Assembly: GCA_017849555.1 (NCBI GenBank)
Contig: JAFIGU010000041.1
Location: 1-40,877 of the forward strand
Length of the DNA stretch: 40,877 nt
Reading direction: 5' to 3'
From: Sphingomonas sp.
Lineage (GTDB): Bacteria > Pseudomonadota > Alphaproteobacteria > Sphingomonadales > Sphingomonadaceae
This document shows, one piece after another, positions 1 through 7,788 of this stretch (position 1 is its first letter; the number at the start of each line of letters is the position of its first letter). A model generated the notes under the pieces. That model searched no databases. It was not told the origin of the DNA and was given only the letters and a program-made list of their open reading frames with translations. A program made the translations under genes and the position numbers.

Positions 1-2
1 CC

Positions 3-1292
3 GAGGCGGTGTTCCAGTTCCCCGGCGGCCTCGCCGATCATCTCCGCGAGCAAGTCGCCGGGCGGGAATGCGCCACGGCCGATTTCTTCACCGGCACGCA
101 GGAGTTTCCCGCTGAGCAGGGCCGCGTCGAATGGGCGGTGGCGTGGCCCCTGTGGTCGGACGGCAGCTATAGCTGGTATTGCAACACCATCCCGACACCC
201 GACGGCGGCACGCACGAGCAGGGCTTGCGGCAGGCTTTGGTGCGCGGGCTTCGCGCGTTCGGCGATCTGGTCGGCAACAAGCGCGCGAAGGACCTGAATG
301 CCGATGACGTGATGGTCGGATCGGAGCTGATGCTCTCCGTCTTCGTCCGCGATCCGCAATTCCAGTCGCAGACCAAGGACCGCCTCACCTCGCCGGAAGC
401 GGCCGGGCTGGTCGAGAAGGCGGTGCGCGACCATTTCGACCATTACCTCAGCCACAACATGGATCGCGGCAAGGCGCTGCTCTCCTATGTGCTGGAGCGG
501 ATGGACGAGCGCCTGCGTCGCAAGCAGGAGCGTGAGGTCAAGCGCAAGACCGCCACCTCCGGCCGCAAGCTGCGTCTGCCCGGCAAGCTCACCGATTGCG
601 CGGCGGACAGCCCGGAAGGGACCGAGCTGTTCATCGTCGAGGGCGATTCGGCCGGCGGCTCGGCCAAGCAGGCGCGCGCTCGCAAGACGCAGGCGATCCT
701 GCCGATTCGCGGCAAGATCCTCAACGTCGCCTCCGCCACCTCCGCCAAGATCCTCGCCAATCAGGAGATCGCGGACCTGATCCAGGCACTGGGCTGCGGC
801 ACGCGCAAGGATTGCGTGGCGGACAACCTGCGCTACGAACGCATCGTCATCATGACCGACGCCGACGTCGACGGCGCGCATATCGCGACCTTGCTGATGA
901 CCTTCTTCTTCCAGGAGATGCCGGACATCGTGCGACGCGGGCATCTCTATCTCGCGCAGCCGCCGCTCTACCGCCTGACCGCTGGCAGCAAGTCGCTCTA
1001 TGCGCGCGACGATGCCCACCGCGCGGAAATCGAGGCGGGGCCTTTCCGTGGCAGGAAGGTGGAGGTCGCGCGCTTCAAGGGCCTTGGCGAGATGAACCCG
1101 GGCCAGCTCCGCGAGACGACGATGGACCCGGCGACGCGTGGCCTGATCCGCATCACCCTGCCGCAGGAATATGAGGAGCGCGCGGGCGTGAAGGACCTGG
1201 TCGATCGCCTGATGGGCACCAATCCGGCGCACCGCTTCGCCTTCATCCAGGAAAACGCCGCGCGGATCGACGAGGAGACGATCGACGCATGA
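3..1292 (+). CDS. parE: DNA topoisomerase IV subunit B (ParE), 3' part
   Basis: The last 429 codons of the ATPase subunit of topoisomerase IV, which with ParC unlinks daughter chromosomes. The frame is open to the left edge, so the N-terminal GHKL ATPase region is missing from the window. Visible are the TOPRIM acidic motif EGDSAGGSAKQ followed by the conserved ILPIRGKILNV, the second metal-binding motif DADVDGAHIATLL, PLYRL, and the C-terminal RFKGLGEMNPGQL block typical of the GyrB/ParE family. No long GyrB-type insertion is seen in the TOPRIM region and the motif wording fits ParE better than GyrB, but separation from GyrB rests on recall. The next gene lies about 90 bases downstream with its own regulatory dyad. 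Confidence 0.95.
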   Translation, partial: EAVFQFPGGLADHLREQVAGRECATADFFTGTQEFPAEQGRVEWAVAWPLWSDGSYSWYCNTIPTPDGGTHEQGLRQALVRGLRAFGDLVGNKRAKDLNADDVMVGSELMLSVFVRDPQFQSQTKDRLTSPEAAGLVEKAVRDHFDHYLSHNMDRGKALLSYVLERMDERLRRKQEREVKRKTATSGRKLRLPGKLTDCAADSPEGTELFIVEGDSAGGSAKQARARKTQAILPIRGKILNVASATSAKILANQEIADLIQALGCGTRKDCVADNLRYERIVIMTDADVDGAHIATLLMTFFFQEMPDIVRRGHLYLAQPPLYRLTAGSKSLYARDDAHRAEIEAGPFRGRKVEVARFKGLGEMNPGQLRETTMDPATRGLIRITLPQEYEERAGVKDLVDRLMGTNPAHRFAFIQENAARIDEETIDA

Positions 1293-1322
1293 CCGTGCTG
1301 CGTCGATCTTCCTATTCCGAAG

Positions 1323-1344
1323 GTGTATTGATCGTATAATACAC
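1323..1344. promoter_or_regulatory. Inverted repeat enclosing a perfect -10 box
   Basis: GTGTATT and AATACAC form perfect 7-base arms separated by 8 bases. The sequence TATAAT (1335-1340) sits inside the dyad, while no good -35 element is visible 16-18 bases upstream. It lies 38 bases before the start of the DUF5694 gene. There is no T-run, so an operator overlapping a promoter is more likely than a terminator. Confidence 0.45.
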
Positions 1345-1382
1345 TTCTGCTAGCTCGGCGGCAGTATCTCGTGGAGGGAATC

Positions 1383-2453
1383 ATGCGCCCGGCTATCATC
1401 GGCGTCGCGCTCGGAATCGGACTGGCGGTGTCGGCCGGCGCGGCGCAGGCGCGGCAGTTCGATCCGCGCGCGCACCGCGCTTTCGCGGGGGCGCCGAGCG
1501 AGGTGCTCGTGCTCGGCACGACGCATCTCTCCGGCCTGCCGGCCAGTTTTGCGCCGGCGCAGCTCGATCCGCTGCTCGACCGGCTGGCGAGGTGGAAGCC
1601 GGCCTTCATTACGATCGAGGCACTGTCCGGTCCGCAATGCGAATATCTGCGCCGTTATGCCCCGCTCCATCCAGGCGCGGCGGAGACCTATTGCTCCGAT
1701 CCGTCGTCGGCGCAGAAGGCGCTGGGTATGGACATGGCGGCCGCCACGGTCGCGGCGGAGCAGGCGTTGGCCTCATGGCCAGCCAGCCCGTCGCCGGCGC
1801 AGCGCCGGCATCTCGCCGCGCTGTTCCTCGCCGGCGGCGACCGCGCGTCGGCGCTGGTGCAATGGCTGCGACTCGATCCGGTCGAGCGGCGCCCCGGCGA
1901 CGGACTGGATGAGGCGCTTGCCGCCGAACTGGACAAGACGCGGACGAAGCATAACGAGAATTACCTCATCGCTGCTACGCTCGCCGCGCGGCTCGGGCTG
2001 GAGCGCGTTTACCCCGTTGACGATCACACCGCCGACGACGACTCCGGCGACGATCCGGCTTTCGAGAAGACGATCGAGGCGGTGTGGAAGAATGCGGCCG
2101 TCGACGCGCGCCGCGCGCATGAAACCACATTGGAGGGGCGGATCGCCGAGCCTGGCGGAATGCTCGCGCTGTATCGCTATCTGAACAGCCCCGAAGTGGC
2201 CGAGGTGGCGTTTAGGAGCGATTTCGGCGCGGCGCTGGTGGAATCGTCGCCGCAGCATTTCGGGCGACGCTATGTGGGCTGGTGGGAGACCCGCAACCTG
2301 CGGATGGTGGCGAACATCCGCAGCATTCTCGCGCGGCATCCCGGCGGCCGGGTGCTGACCATCGTGGGCGCCTCGCACAAGGGATATTTCGAAGCCTATC
2401 TGGGGATGATGCACGACATGAAGCTGGCCGATGCAGCCGCCGTGCTGCGGTGA
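1383..2453 (+). CDS. DUF5694 domain-containing secreted protein
   Basis: A 356-residue protein with an N-terminal signal peptide (hydrophobic IIGVALGIGLAVSAGAAQA, ending near residue 23). Family hallmarks seen are the early VLVLGTTHLSG segment and, near the C-terminus, LTIVGASHKGYFEAYL. This pattern (short GTxH motif early, GxxH motif late) recalls the TraB/PrgY-like fold and the DUF5694 family, whose biochemical role is not known to me. The ATG at 1383 is chosen because GGAGGG lies just upstream; an in-frame GTG at 1371 would include that ribosome site in the coding sequence. It is transcribed alone, followed by a hairpin with T-rich tail before argD. Location is inferred to be periplasmic. 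Confidence 0.75.
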   Translation: MRPAIIGVALGIGLAVSAGAAQARQFDPRAHRAFAGAPSEVLVLGTTHLSGLPASFAPAQLDPLLDRLARWKPAFITIEALSGPQCEYLRRYAPLHPGAAETYCSDPSSAQKALGMDMAAATVAAEQALASWPASPSPAQRRHLAALFLAGGDRASALVQWLRLDPVERRPGDGLDEALAAELDKTRTKHNENYLIAATLAARLGLERVYPVDDHTADDDSGDDPAFEKTIEAVWKNAAVDARRAHETTLEGRIAEPGGMLALYRYLNSPEVAEVAFRSDFGAALVESSPQHFGRRYVGWWETRNLRMVANIRSILARHPGGRVLTIVGASHKGYFEAYLGMMHDMKLADAAAVLR

Positions 2454-2493
2454 TGTTGACGCTGCGCCATCCCCCCCGGTAATAGCGGCTTCC

Positions 2494-2527
2494 GGGCGGC
2501 CCTTTCCGGGTCGCCCTTGCTCTTTTT
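2494..2527 (+). terminator. Hairpin with T-rich tail between DUF5694 gene and argD
   Basis: A 9-base-pair stem (2494-2502 with 2508-2516, one G.T pair, 5-base loop) is followed by TTGCTCTTTTTC. It ends only a few bases before the argD ribosome site, so it either terminates the upstream gene or acts as an attenuator for argD. Confidence 0.6.
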
Positions 2528-2540
2528 CAGGAGATGCCCC

Positions 2541-3731
2541 GTGACCATCACCGCACTGATGCCCGTCTATCCGCGTTGCGGGGTGCGGCCGGTGCGAGGC
2601 GAGGGGGCGTATCTCTACGGCGAGCGCGGCGAGAAGTATCTCGATTTCGCCAGCGGCATCGCGGTCAACTGCCTCGGCCACGGCCACCCGAAGCTGGTGA
2701 AGGCGATCGCGGATCAGGCGGCGACGCTGATGCACGTCAGCAACCTCTACGGCAGTCCGCAGGGCGAGCATTTCGCGCAGCGGCTGATCGACGCCACTTT
2801 CGCCGACACGGTGTTCTTCACCAATTCGGGCGCGGAAGCGGTGGAGTGCGCGATCAAGACGGCGCGGCGCTATCATTTCGCCAACGGCCATCCCGAGCGG
2901 CATGACCTCATCACCTTCGACACCGCCTTCCACGGGCGGACCTTGGGGACGATCTCCGCCACCAATCAGCCGAAGATGCGCGACGGGTTCGAGCCGCTGC
3001 TGCCGGGTTTCAAATACGCCAGTTTCAACGACCTCGCCGGTGCGCTGGCGCTGATCGACGGCAATACCGCCGGCTTCCTGCTGGAGCCGATCCAGGGCGA
3101 GGGCGGCATCCGCCCGGCGACGCAGGAGTTCCTGCAGGGGCTGCGCAAGGCGTGCGACGAGCACGGCCTGCTGCTGGTGCTGGACGAGGTGCAGGCGGGC
3201 TACGGCCGCACCGGCAAATTGTTCGCGCATGAGCTTTACGGCATCACCCCCGATATCATGGCGGTGGCCAAGGGGATCGGCGGCGGCTTCCCGCTCGGCG
3301 CCTGCCTCGCGACCGAGGAGGCCGCCAAGGGGATGGTGATCGGCACCCACGGCTCGACCTATGGCGGCAACCCGCTGGCGATGGCGGCGGGCGAAGCGGT
3401 GCTCGACGTGATCCTCGAAGAAGGCTTCCTCGCCAATGTCGAGAAGATGGGCAACCGGTTGCGCCAGGCGCTCGAACAGATGATCCCCAACCATGATCAT
3501 CTCTTCGCCGGGGTGCAGGGCCACGGGCTGATGCTCGGGCTCAGGCTCAAGAGCGACAGTCGCCGCTTCGTCGCGCATGCGCGCGACAATCATGGGCTGC
3601 TGCTGGTCGCGGCGGGCAACAATGTCGTCCGCATCCTGCCGCCGCTCAACATCGACGACAGCCATGTCGCCGAATGTATCGAGCGGCTGAGCGAGGCGGC
3701 GCGGGTCTACGTCCCGGCGGCCGACGATTGA
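2541..3731 (+). CDS. argD: Acetylornithine aminotransferase
   Basis: A 396-residue class-III PLP aminotransferase of arginine biosynthesis that converts N-acetylglutamate semialdehyde to N-acetylornithine; family members can also act on succinyl-diaminopimelate. Visible are the N-terminal MPVYPRCGVRPVRGEG, the phosphate-binding NSGAEAVECAIK (residues 95-106), FHGRTLG, LLVLDEVQAGYGRTG with the PLP-contacting Asp, and the Schiff-base lysine in VAKGIGGGFPLGA (Lys244). The GTG at 2541 is preferred because AGGAGA lies 6 bases upstream; an upstream TTG at 2517 would overlap the hairpin, and an ATG at 2559 is a weaker alternative. argF follows after 42 bases on the same strand, so the two arginine steps are probably co-transcribed. 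Confidence 0.95.
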   Translation: MTITALMPVYPRCGVRPVRGEGAYLYGERGEKYLDFASGIAVNCLGHGHPKLVKAIADQAATLMHVSNLYGSPQGEHFAQRLIDATFADTVFFTNSGAEAVECAIKTARRYHFANGHPERHDLITFDTAFHGRTLGTISATNQPKMRDGFEPLLPGFKYASFNDLAGALALIDGNTAGFLLEPIQGEGGIRPATQEFLQGLRKACDEHGLLLVLDEVQAGYGRTGKLFAHELYGITPDIMAVAKGIGGGFPLGACLATEEAAKGMVIGTHGSTYGGNPLAMAAGEAVLDVILEEGFLANVEKMGNRLRQALEQMIPNHDHLFAGVQGHGLMLGLRLKSDSRRFVAHARDNHGLLLVAAGNNVVRILPPLNIDDSHVAECIERLSEAARVYVPAADD

Positions 3732-3736
3732 GGTGA

Positions 3737-3752
3737 CGCCCGGCGTGCCGGG
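3737..3752 (+). other. Short GC-rich hairpin between argD and argF
   Basis: GCCCGG and CCGGGC pair around a 4-base loop directly after the argD stop. There is no T-run, so it is more likely an mRNA processing or stabilising hairpin than a terminator. Confidence 0.4.
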
Positions 3753-3773
3753 CGGCTTCTCGGGGGAGATATC

Positions 3774-4697
3774 ATGACCATCCGTCATTTCCTGAATCTG
3801 TCCGACGCGGGTGCGGACGGCGTCGCCGCGATGCTGGCCGATGCGATCGACCGCAAGGCGGCGCGCGTGGGACTGCCCAAGGGCGCGCCCGACGCCGATG
3901 CGCCGCTCGCCGGCCGCGTGCTGGCGATGGTGTTCGAAAAGAATTCGACGCGCACCCGCTTCAGCTTTGACATGGCGATCCGCCAGCTCGGCGGCACCTC
4001 GATCGTCGCCGATGCGGGGACGATGCAGATCGGGCGCGGCGAGACGATCGCCGATACCGCGCGGGTGCTGTCGGGCTATGTCGACGCGATCATGATCCGC
4101 ACCGACGATCATGCCAAGATCGAGGAAATGGCGGCGCACGCCAGCGTGCCGGTGATCAACGGGCTCACCGATGCCTCGCACCCGTGCCAGATCGTCGCCG
4201 ACCTCCAGGCGATCCTCGAACACGGCAAGGCGCTGCCCGGGCTCAAGGTGGCGTGGCTGGGCGACGGCAACAATGTGCTCGCCTCGATCATGGAGGCGGC
4301 CGGGCTGCTCCATTTCGACGTGGTCGCGGCCTGCCCGCAGGGCTTCATGCCGAGCGACGCCGATGTCGCGCTGGGCAAGGGCCGCGCGCGCATCGTCGCC
4401 GATCCGCGCGAGGCGGCGGCGGGGGCCGACGTGATCGTCACCGATACCTGGATCTCGATGGGGCAGGCGCATGCCGAAACCAAGCTCAAGGCGATGATGC
4501 CCTATCAGGTCGATGCGGCGCTGATGGCGCAGGCCAAACCCGATGCGGTGTTCCTCCACTGCCTCCCCGCGCATCGCGGTGAGGAAGTGACCGCCGAGGT
4601 GATCGACGGGCCGCAGTCGCTGATCTGGGAAGAGGCGGAAAACCGGCTCCACGCGCAGAAGGCGGTGCTCCGCTGGTGCTTCGGACAGATCGGTTGA
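3774..4697 (+). CDS. argF: Ornithine carbamoyltransferase
   Basis: A 307-residue enzyme that joins carbamoyl phosphate to ornithine to give citrulline, in the cytoplasm. The carbamoyl-phosphate loop STRTRFSF is at residues 58-65, with the [10 protein letters not shown] motif (SHPCQ) in the middle, the ornithine-side loop around DTWISMGQ, and the catalytic [11 protein letters not shown] near residues 262-272. Length is normal for the anabolic enzyme. GGGGGAG upstream of the ATG provides a ribosome site. It sits between argD and hslO, an order I know from sphingomonads. Anabolic (argF) rather than catabolic (arcB) use is inferred from the argD neighbour. Confidence 0.96.
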   Translation: MTIRHFLNLSDAGADGVAAMLADAIDRKAARVGLPKGAPDADAPLAGRVLAMVFEKNSTRTRFSFDMAIRQLGGTSIVADAGTMQIGRGETIADTARVLSGYVDAIMIRTDDHAKIEEMAAHASVPVINGLTDASHPCQIVADLQAILEHGKALPGLKVAWLGDGNNVLASIMEAAGLLHFDVVAACPQGFMPSDADVALGKGRARIVADPREAAAGADVIVTDTWISMGQAHAETKLKAMMPYQVDAALMAQAKPDAVFLHCLPAHRGEEVTAEVIDGPQSLIWEEAENRLHAQKAVLRWCFGQIG

Positions 4698-4745
4698 TCG
4701 CCAACCGATAATCCCCATTTAAGCCCGGTTCGCCGGCGCTTCGTC

Positions 4746-4761
4746 CCGGCCGGTGCCGGGA
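4746..4761. repeat. GC-rich palindrome between argF and hslO
   Basis: CCCGGC and GCCGGG flank a 4-base loop, with flanking bases that extend the symmetry (CGTCCCGGC ... GCCGGGATGAG). It resembles a remnant of a dispersed intergenic palindrome, or a weak terminator without T-run. Confidence 0.35.
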
Positions 4762-4777
4762 TGAGGGCTGATTCTTG

Positions 4778-5686
4778 ATGGCTGACGCTAACCATATCGA
4801 CGTCGATCGCGCGCTCGGTTTCGCGATTCCGGGGCGCAGCGCGCGCGGCCGTGTTGTGCGGCTGGGGCAGGTGGCGACCGATATCCTGTCCGCGCATGCT
4901 TATCCCCCCGCGATCGAGGCGCTGCTGGCCGAGGCTTTGGCACTGGGCGCGCTGATCGGCTCGACGCTCAAGGACGATGCCGGCCAGCTCACGCTCCAGG
5001 CGCAGACCGACAATGGCGTCGTGCGGCTGCTCGTGGTCGATTATCGCGCGGGAGAATTGCGCGGCTATGTCGATTACGACGCCGACCAGCTTGCCGCCGC
5101 GCCGGCCGAGCCGACCTTGTTCGCGTTGTTCGGGCAGGGCTATCTCGCGATCACCTTCGACATGGCGACCACCGGCGAGCGCTATCAGGGCATCGTTCCG
5201 CTTGACGGCGCGACGCTGACCGAGGCGGCGGAGAATTATTTCGTCCGCTCGGAGCAGATCCCCAGCCTGTTGCGCGTCGGGGTGCAGCGCGTGGGCGGCC
5301 GCATCGTCGCGGGTGGGCTGTTCCTCCAGTATCTGCCCGAGGGCGAGGAGGGGCGCGAGCGGCTGCATGTGCGGCTCGATCATCCCGAATGGGAGCATGT
5401 CGCCGCGCTCGGCGCGACGATGGGGGCGGACGAACTCGCCGATCCGACGCTGCCGCTCGAAAATCTCGTGTGGCGGCTGTTCAACGAGGAAGCCGAGGTG
5501 CGCGTGCTCGCGGCGATCCCGCTGACGCGCGGCTGTCGCTGCAACCCGGAGCATATCCTGTCGGTGATCGCGAAATTCCCGGCCGAGGAGCAGCGCGAGA
5601 TGGCCGATGAAAAGGGCGTGATCGCGGTCGATTGCAAATTTTGTTCGAAAATTTTCCCGGTTCGGCTCGATTCCCTGGCCGCGTAG
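4778..5686 (+). CDS. hslO: Redox-regulated chaperone Hsp33
   Basis: A 302-residue cytoplasmic holdase chaperone that is switched on by oxidation. The zinc/redox cysteines of the family are all present near the C-terminus: CRC (Cys253, Cys255) and CKFC (Cys286, Cys289), which match the CXC-X(27-32)-CXXC signature. The N-terminal two-thirds form the substrate-binding part. The ATG at 4778 is used; the TTG immediately before it has no advantage. It follows argF by 80 bases containing a palindrome, so it may be read from the arg promoter or from its own. No odd residues are seen. Confidence 0.95.
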   Translation: MADANHIDVDRALGFAIPGRSARGRVVRLGQVATDILSAHAYPPAIEALLAEALALGALIGSTLKDDAGQLTLQAQTDNGVVRLLVVDYRAGELRGYVDYDADQLAAAPAEPTLFALFGQGYLAITFDMATTGERYQGIVPLDGATLTEAAENYFVRSEQIPSLLRVGVQRVGGRIVAGGLFLQYLPEGEEGRERLHVRLDHPEWEHVAALGATMGADELADPTLPLENLVWRLFNEEAEVRVLAAIPLTRGCRCNPEHILSVIAKFPAEEQREMADEKGVIAVDCKFCSKIFPVRLDSLAA

Positions 5687-5699
5687 CGGTCAGGCGGTC

Positions 5700-5727
5700 T
5701 TGGATTGCGGTGAATCGTTGATATGTT
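5700..5727 (+). promoter_or_regulatory. Candidate sigma-70 promoter of the small secreted protein
   Basis: TTGGAT (5700-5705), a 16-base spacer and TATGTT (5722-5727) resemble a housekeeping promoter. The GTG start at 5734 begins only 6 bases after the -10 box, so if both are right the mRNA would be leaderless. No ribosome site is visible before the GTG. Confidence 0.35.
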
Positions 5728-5733
5728 TCGCTC

Positions 5734-6135
5734 GTGAAAAGATTCGGCTTTCTTCGTCCGGCGGCACTGCTGGTGGTTGCGCTCAGCGCGGGCGCGCTGG
5801 CGCAGAATGTGCGCATGGCGGCGCTCGGCAATGTCGAGCGCGGCAATTGGGGTTTGCACGAGATCGGCCACCGCGGTGCCGCCGCGCGGGAGATTTGCGT
5901 GCGCGATCCGCGGCAATTGCTCCAGCTGATGCATGGCCCGGCGCAATGCCCGCAATATGTGATCGAGAACGCGCCCAATAAGGTGACGGTGCAATATCAA
6001 TGCCCCGGCGCCGGCTATGGCCGGACGACGATCAAGGTCGAGGATCGCAACCTGATCCGCCTCCAGACGCAGGGTCTGGTGAAGGGCGCGCCGTTCGATC
6101 TCGATTACGAGGGGCGGCTCGCCGGAAAATGTTGA
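5734..6135 (+). CDS. Small secreted protein of unknown function
   Basis: A 133-residue protein with an N-terminal signal sequence (PAALLVVALSAGALAQ, cleavage expected near residue 23). The mature part has four cysteines (ICVRD, AQCPQY, YQCPGAG and the C-terminal GKC), which suggests two disulfides in the periplasm. The ERGNWGLHEIG segment and the cysteine spacing are faintly like DUF3617-type proteins, but I cannot assign it firmly. The GTG start is the only start that keeps the whole signal sequence. It stands alone, followed by a candidate RNA gene and a terminator. Confidence 0.7.
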   Translation: MKRFGFLRPAALLVVALSAGALAQNVRMAALGNVERGNWGLHEIGHRGAAAREICVRDPRQLLQLMHGPAQCPQYVIENAPNKVTVQYQCPGAGYGRTTIKVEDRNLIRLQTQGLVKGAPFDLDYEGRLAGKC

Positions 6136-6149
6136 TCCCGGTGAGTGCG

Positions 6150-6164
6150 TTAGGAAGCTGTTAA
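6150..6164 (+). promoter_or_regulatory. CtrA-like box before the RNA candidate
   Basis: TTAG-N7-TTAA, one mismatch from the alphaproteobacterial CtrA consensus TTAA-N7-TTAA. It sits about 17-30 bases upstream of the first hairpin at 6181, where CtrA boxes commonly overlap the -35 region of activated promoters. It could be chance in this intergenic region. Confidence 0.3.
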
Positions 6165-6180
6165 GCCTTATCGGCTAGAC

Positions 6181-6277
6181 GGGAGTGGTGCTTTTTTACG
6201 TGGAGCACGTTCTCTCCCTGATCCGGCCGGCGACGGCCGTGAATCCTTCGGGTCGCCTTCGGGCGGCCCTTTTTCTT
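6181..6277 (+). ncRNA. Candidate structured small RNA or queC leader
   Basis: About 97 bases that can fold into three consecutive hairpins. The first pairs GGGAG (6181-6185) with CTCCC (6214-6218) and inside it GTGCT (6188-6192) with AGCAC (6204-6208), leaving a U-rich loop. The second pairs CGGCCG (6224-6229) with CGGCCG (6234-6239) around a GCGA tetraloop. The third is an 8-base-pair stem with a UUCG tetraloop followed by TTTTTCTT, a factor-independent terminator. The RNA would end before queC starts at 6315. I do not recognise a known family, and no preQ1 aptamer is apparent. The alternative is an attenuator for queC-queE or simply the tail of the upstream mRNA. Confidence 0.35.
6250..6277 (+). 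terminator. Rho-independent terminator upstream of queC
   Basis: GGGTCGCC pairs with GGCGGCCC (one T.G pair) around a TTCG tetraloop, then TTTTTCTT. Confidence 0.85.
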
Positions 6278-6314
6278 GCGCGACGCGCGGCGAGACCCTA
6301 GCTGACGTTTTCTT

Positions 6315-7013
6315 ATGACAAGCCAATCCCCGCTGGCGGTCGTCCTGGTTTCGGGCGGCCTCGATTCACTGGTTTCCGCCGCTTTGGCGCGCGAGGCCGG
6401 TTTTCGCGTGCTCGCGCTGTCGGTCGACTATAATCAGCGGCACCAGGTCGAGCTCGCCGCGGCGCGGCGCGTCGCGAAGATGCTGGGGGCGGAACGGCAT
6501 GTCGTGCTCCCGCTCGATCTGCGCGCGTTCGGCGGCTCGGCGCTGACCGACGATATCGACGTGCCGAAGGACGGCGTGGGGGAGGGGATTCCGATCACCT
6601 ATGTCCCCGCGCGCAACACGATCTTCCTCAGCCTCGCGCTCGGCTGGGCCGAGGCGAGCGGCGCGCGCGACATCTATGTCGGGGTCAATGCACTCGATTA
6701 TTCGGGCTATCCCGATTGCCGGCCCGAATTCATCGCCGGGTTCGAGACGCTTGCCGAGCTCGCCACCAAGGCGGGGGTCGAGGGCACGCCGTTCCGCATC
6801 CGCGCGCCGCTGCAGATGATGACCAAGGCCGATATCGTGCGCGAAGGCGCGCGGCTCGGCATCGAGATGGGGGTGAGCTGGTCATGTTACGATCCCGCGC
6901 CCGGCGGGCTGCATTGCGGGCTGTGCGATAGCTGCCGGCTGCGCCACAAGGGGTTCGAGGATGCCGGTGTGCCCGATCCGACCGCTTATGCGGTCACCCC
7001 GCCGGCGCCGTGA
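6315..7013 (+). CDS. queC: 7-cyano-7-deazaguanine (preQ0) synthase
   Basis: A 232-residue ATP-dependent enzyme that converts 7-carboxy-7-deazaguanine and ammonia to preQ0, the precursor of queuosine in tRNA. The PP-loop SGGLDS is at residues 13-18; the C-terminal zinc site is complete (Cys191, then CGLCDSC with Cys201, Cys204 and Cys207). The length is standard. The queE start codon follows the stop by one base, so the two are translationally coupled. The route to the substrate needs QueD, which is not in this window. Transcription must start after the terminator at 6250-6277 unless that signal is read through. Confidence 0.96.
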   Translation: MTSQSPLAVVLVSGGLDSLVSAALAREAGFRVLALSVDYNQRHQVELAAARRVAKMLGAERHVVLPLDLRAFGGSALTDDIDVPKDGVGEGIPITYVPARNTIFLSLALGWAEASGARDIYVGVNALDYSGYPDCRPEFIAGFETLAELATKAGVEGTPFRIRAPLQMMTKADIVREGARLGIEMGVSWSCYDPAPGGLHCGLCDSCRLRHKGFEDAGVPDPTAYAVTPPAP

Positions 7014-7014
7014 C

Positions 7015-7647
7015 ATGAGCTACGCGGTCAAGGAAATGTTCCTGACCCTCCAGGGCGAGGGCGTGCAGGCCGGGCGGCGCGCGGTGTTCGTGCGCTTCGC
7101 CGGCTGCAACCTGTGGTCGGGCCGCGAGGAGGATCGCGCGACCGCGATCTGCCGTTTCTGCGATACCGATTTCGTCGGGATGGACGGCGCGGGCGGCGCG
7201 CGCTTCGCCGATGCGGCAGCGCTGGCGGCAGCGGCGGCGGCGATGTGGGACGGCGATACCGCCGAGCGCTTCGCGGTGCTGACCGGGGGCGAGCCAATGC
7301 TGCAGGTCGACGACGCCTTGGTCGATGCGCTCCACGCGGCGGGCTTCGCGATCGCGATCGAGAGCAACGGTACCCTGCCGGTCCACCCCGGGATCGACTG
7401 GGTGTGCATCAGCCCCAAGGCCGGCAGCGAGACGGTGCAACGCTCGGGCGACGAGCTCAAACTCGTCTGGCCGCAGCCGGGCAGCGATGTCGATGCGATG
7501 GAGCGCTGGGATTTCGCGCACCTGCTCGTCCAGCCGCTCGACGATCCGCACGCCGAGGCGAACCGCGCGGCGGCGATCGCCTTCGTGATGCAGCGGCCGC
7601 GCTGGCGGCTGACGCTCCAGACGCACAAGATGCTGGGGTTGCGTTAA
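7015..7647 (+). CDS. queE: 7-carboxy-7-deazaguanine synthase (radical SAM)
   Basis: A 210-residue radical SAM enzyme that rearranges 6-carboxytetrahydropterin to 7-carboxy-7-deazaguanine. The cluster cysteines are Cys31, Cys46 and Cys49 (C-x14-CxxC), the enlarged spacing known for one QueE subgroup instead of the classical Cx3Cx2C. The start LTLQGEGVQAGRRAVFVRFAGC and the GGEPMLQ motif confirm the family. ATG at 7015 is chosen because it begins exactly one base after the queC stop; longer readings would overlap queC. It makes the substrate for QueC, its co-transcribed neighbour. Confidence 0.95.
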   Translation: MSYAVKEMFLTLQGEGVQAGRRAVFVRFAGCNLWSGREEDRATAICRFCDTDFVGMDGAGGARFADAAALAAAAAAMWDGDTAERFAVLTGGEPMLQVDDALVDALHAAGFAIAIESNGTLPVHPGIDWVCISPKAGSETVQRSGDELKLVWPQPGSDVDAMERWDFAHLLVQPLDDPHAEANRAAAIAFVMQRPRWRLTLQTHKMLGLR

Positions 7648-7689
7648 GACGCATTGAGGGGCGAAACCCGAACCTTCCCAAACCGTCCA

Positions 7690-7752
7690 CCCCGGCGCAG
7701 GCCGGGGGCCAGTGTCGGGCCGGTCGTAACCGGACCCCGGCCTGCGCCGGGG
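7690..7752. repeat. Long intergenic inverted repeat, family A copy 1
   Basis: Perfect 18-base arms, CCCCGGCGCAGGCCGGGG at 7690-7707 and its reverse complement at 7735-7752, enclose a 27-base loop. A second copy with identical arms and equal loop length is at 37038-37100. Here it lies between the convergent queE and the minus-strand gene ending at 7789, where it could act as a bidirectional stop. Confidence 0.85.
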
Positions 7753-7788
7753 CGGCAGGGGATAGTAATTCCGATCGACCGCTTCGTC

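Noticed and set aside
1773..4718. A 981-codon open frame on the minus strand opposite DUF5694, argD and argF
   Set aside because: It runs antisense to three well-supported genes; such long frames arise from the GC-rich codon pattern. The translation is rich in His, Arg, Asp and Gly and has no recognisable domain.
6278..6314. preQ1 riboswitch in front of queC
   Set aside because: The short gap after the terminator lacks the A-rich tail and pseudoknot pairing of the preQ1-I aptamer, and nothing resembles preQ1-II.
7690..7752. Family A repeat as a simple Rho-independent terminator
   Set aside because: There is no T-run on either side, and a second copy with the same loop lies elsewhere, so it is better described as a dispersed repeat that may also stop transcription.
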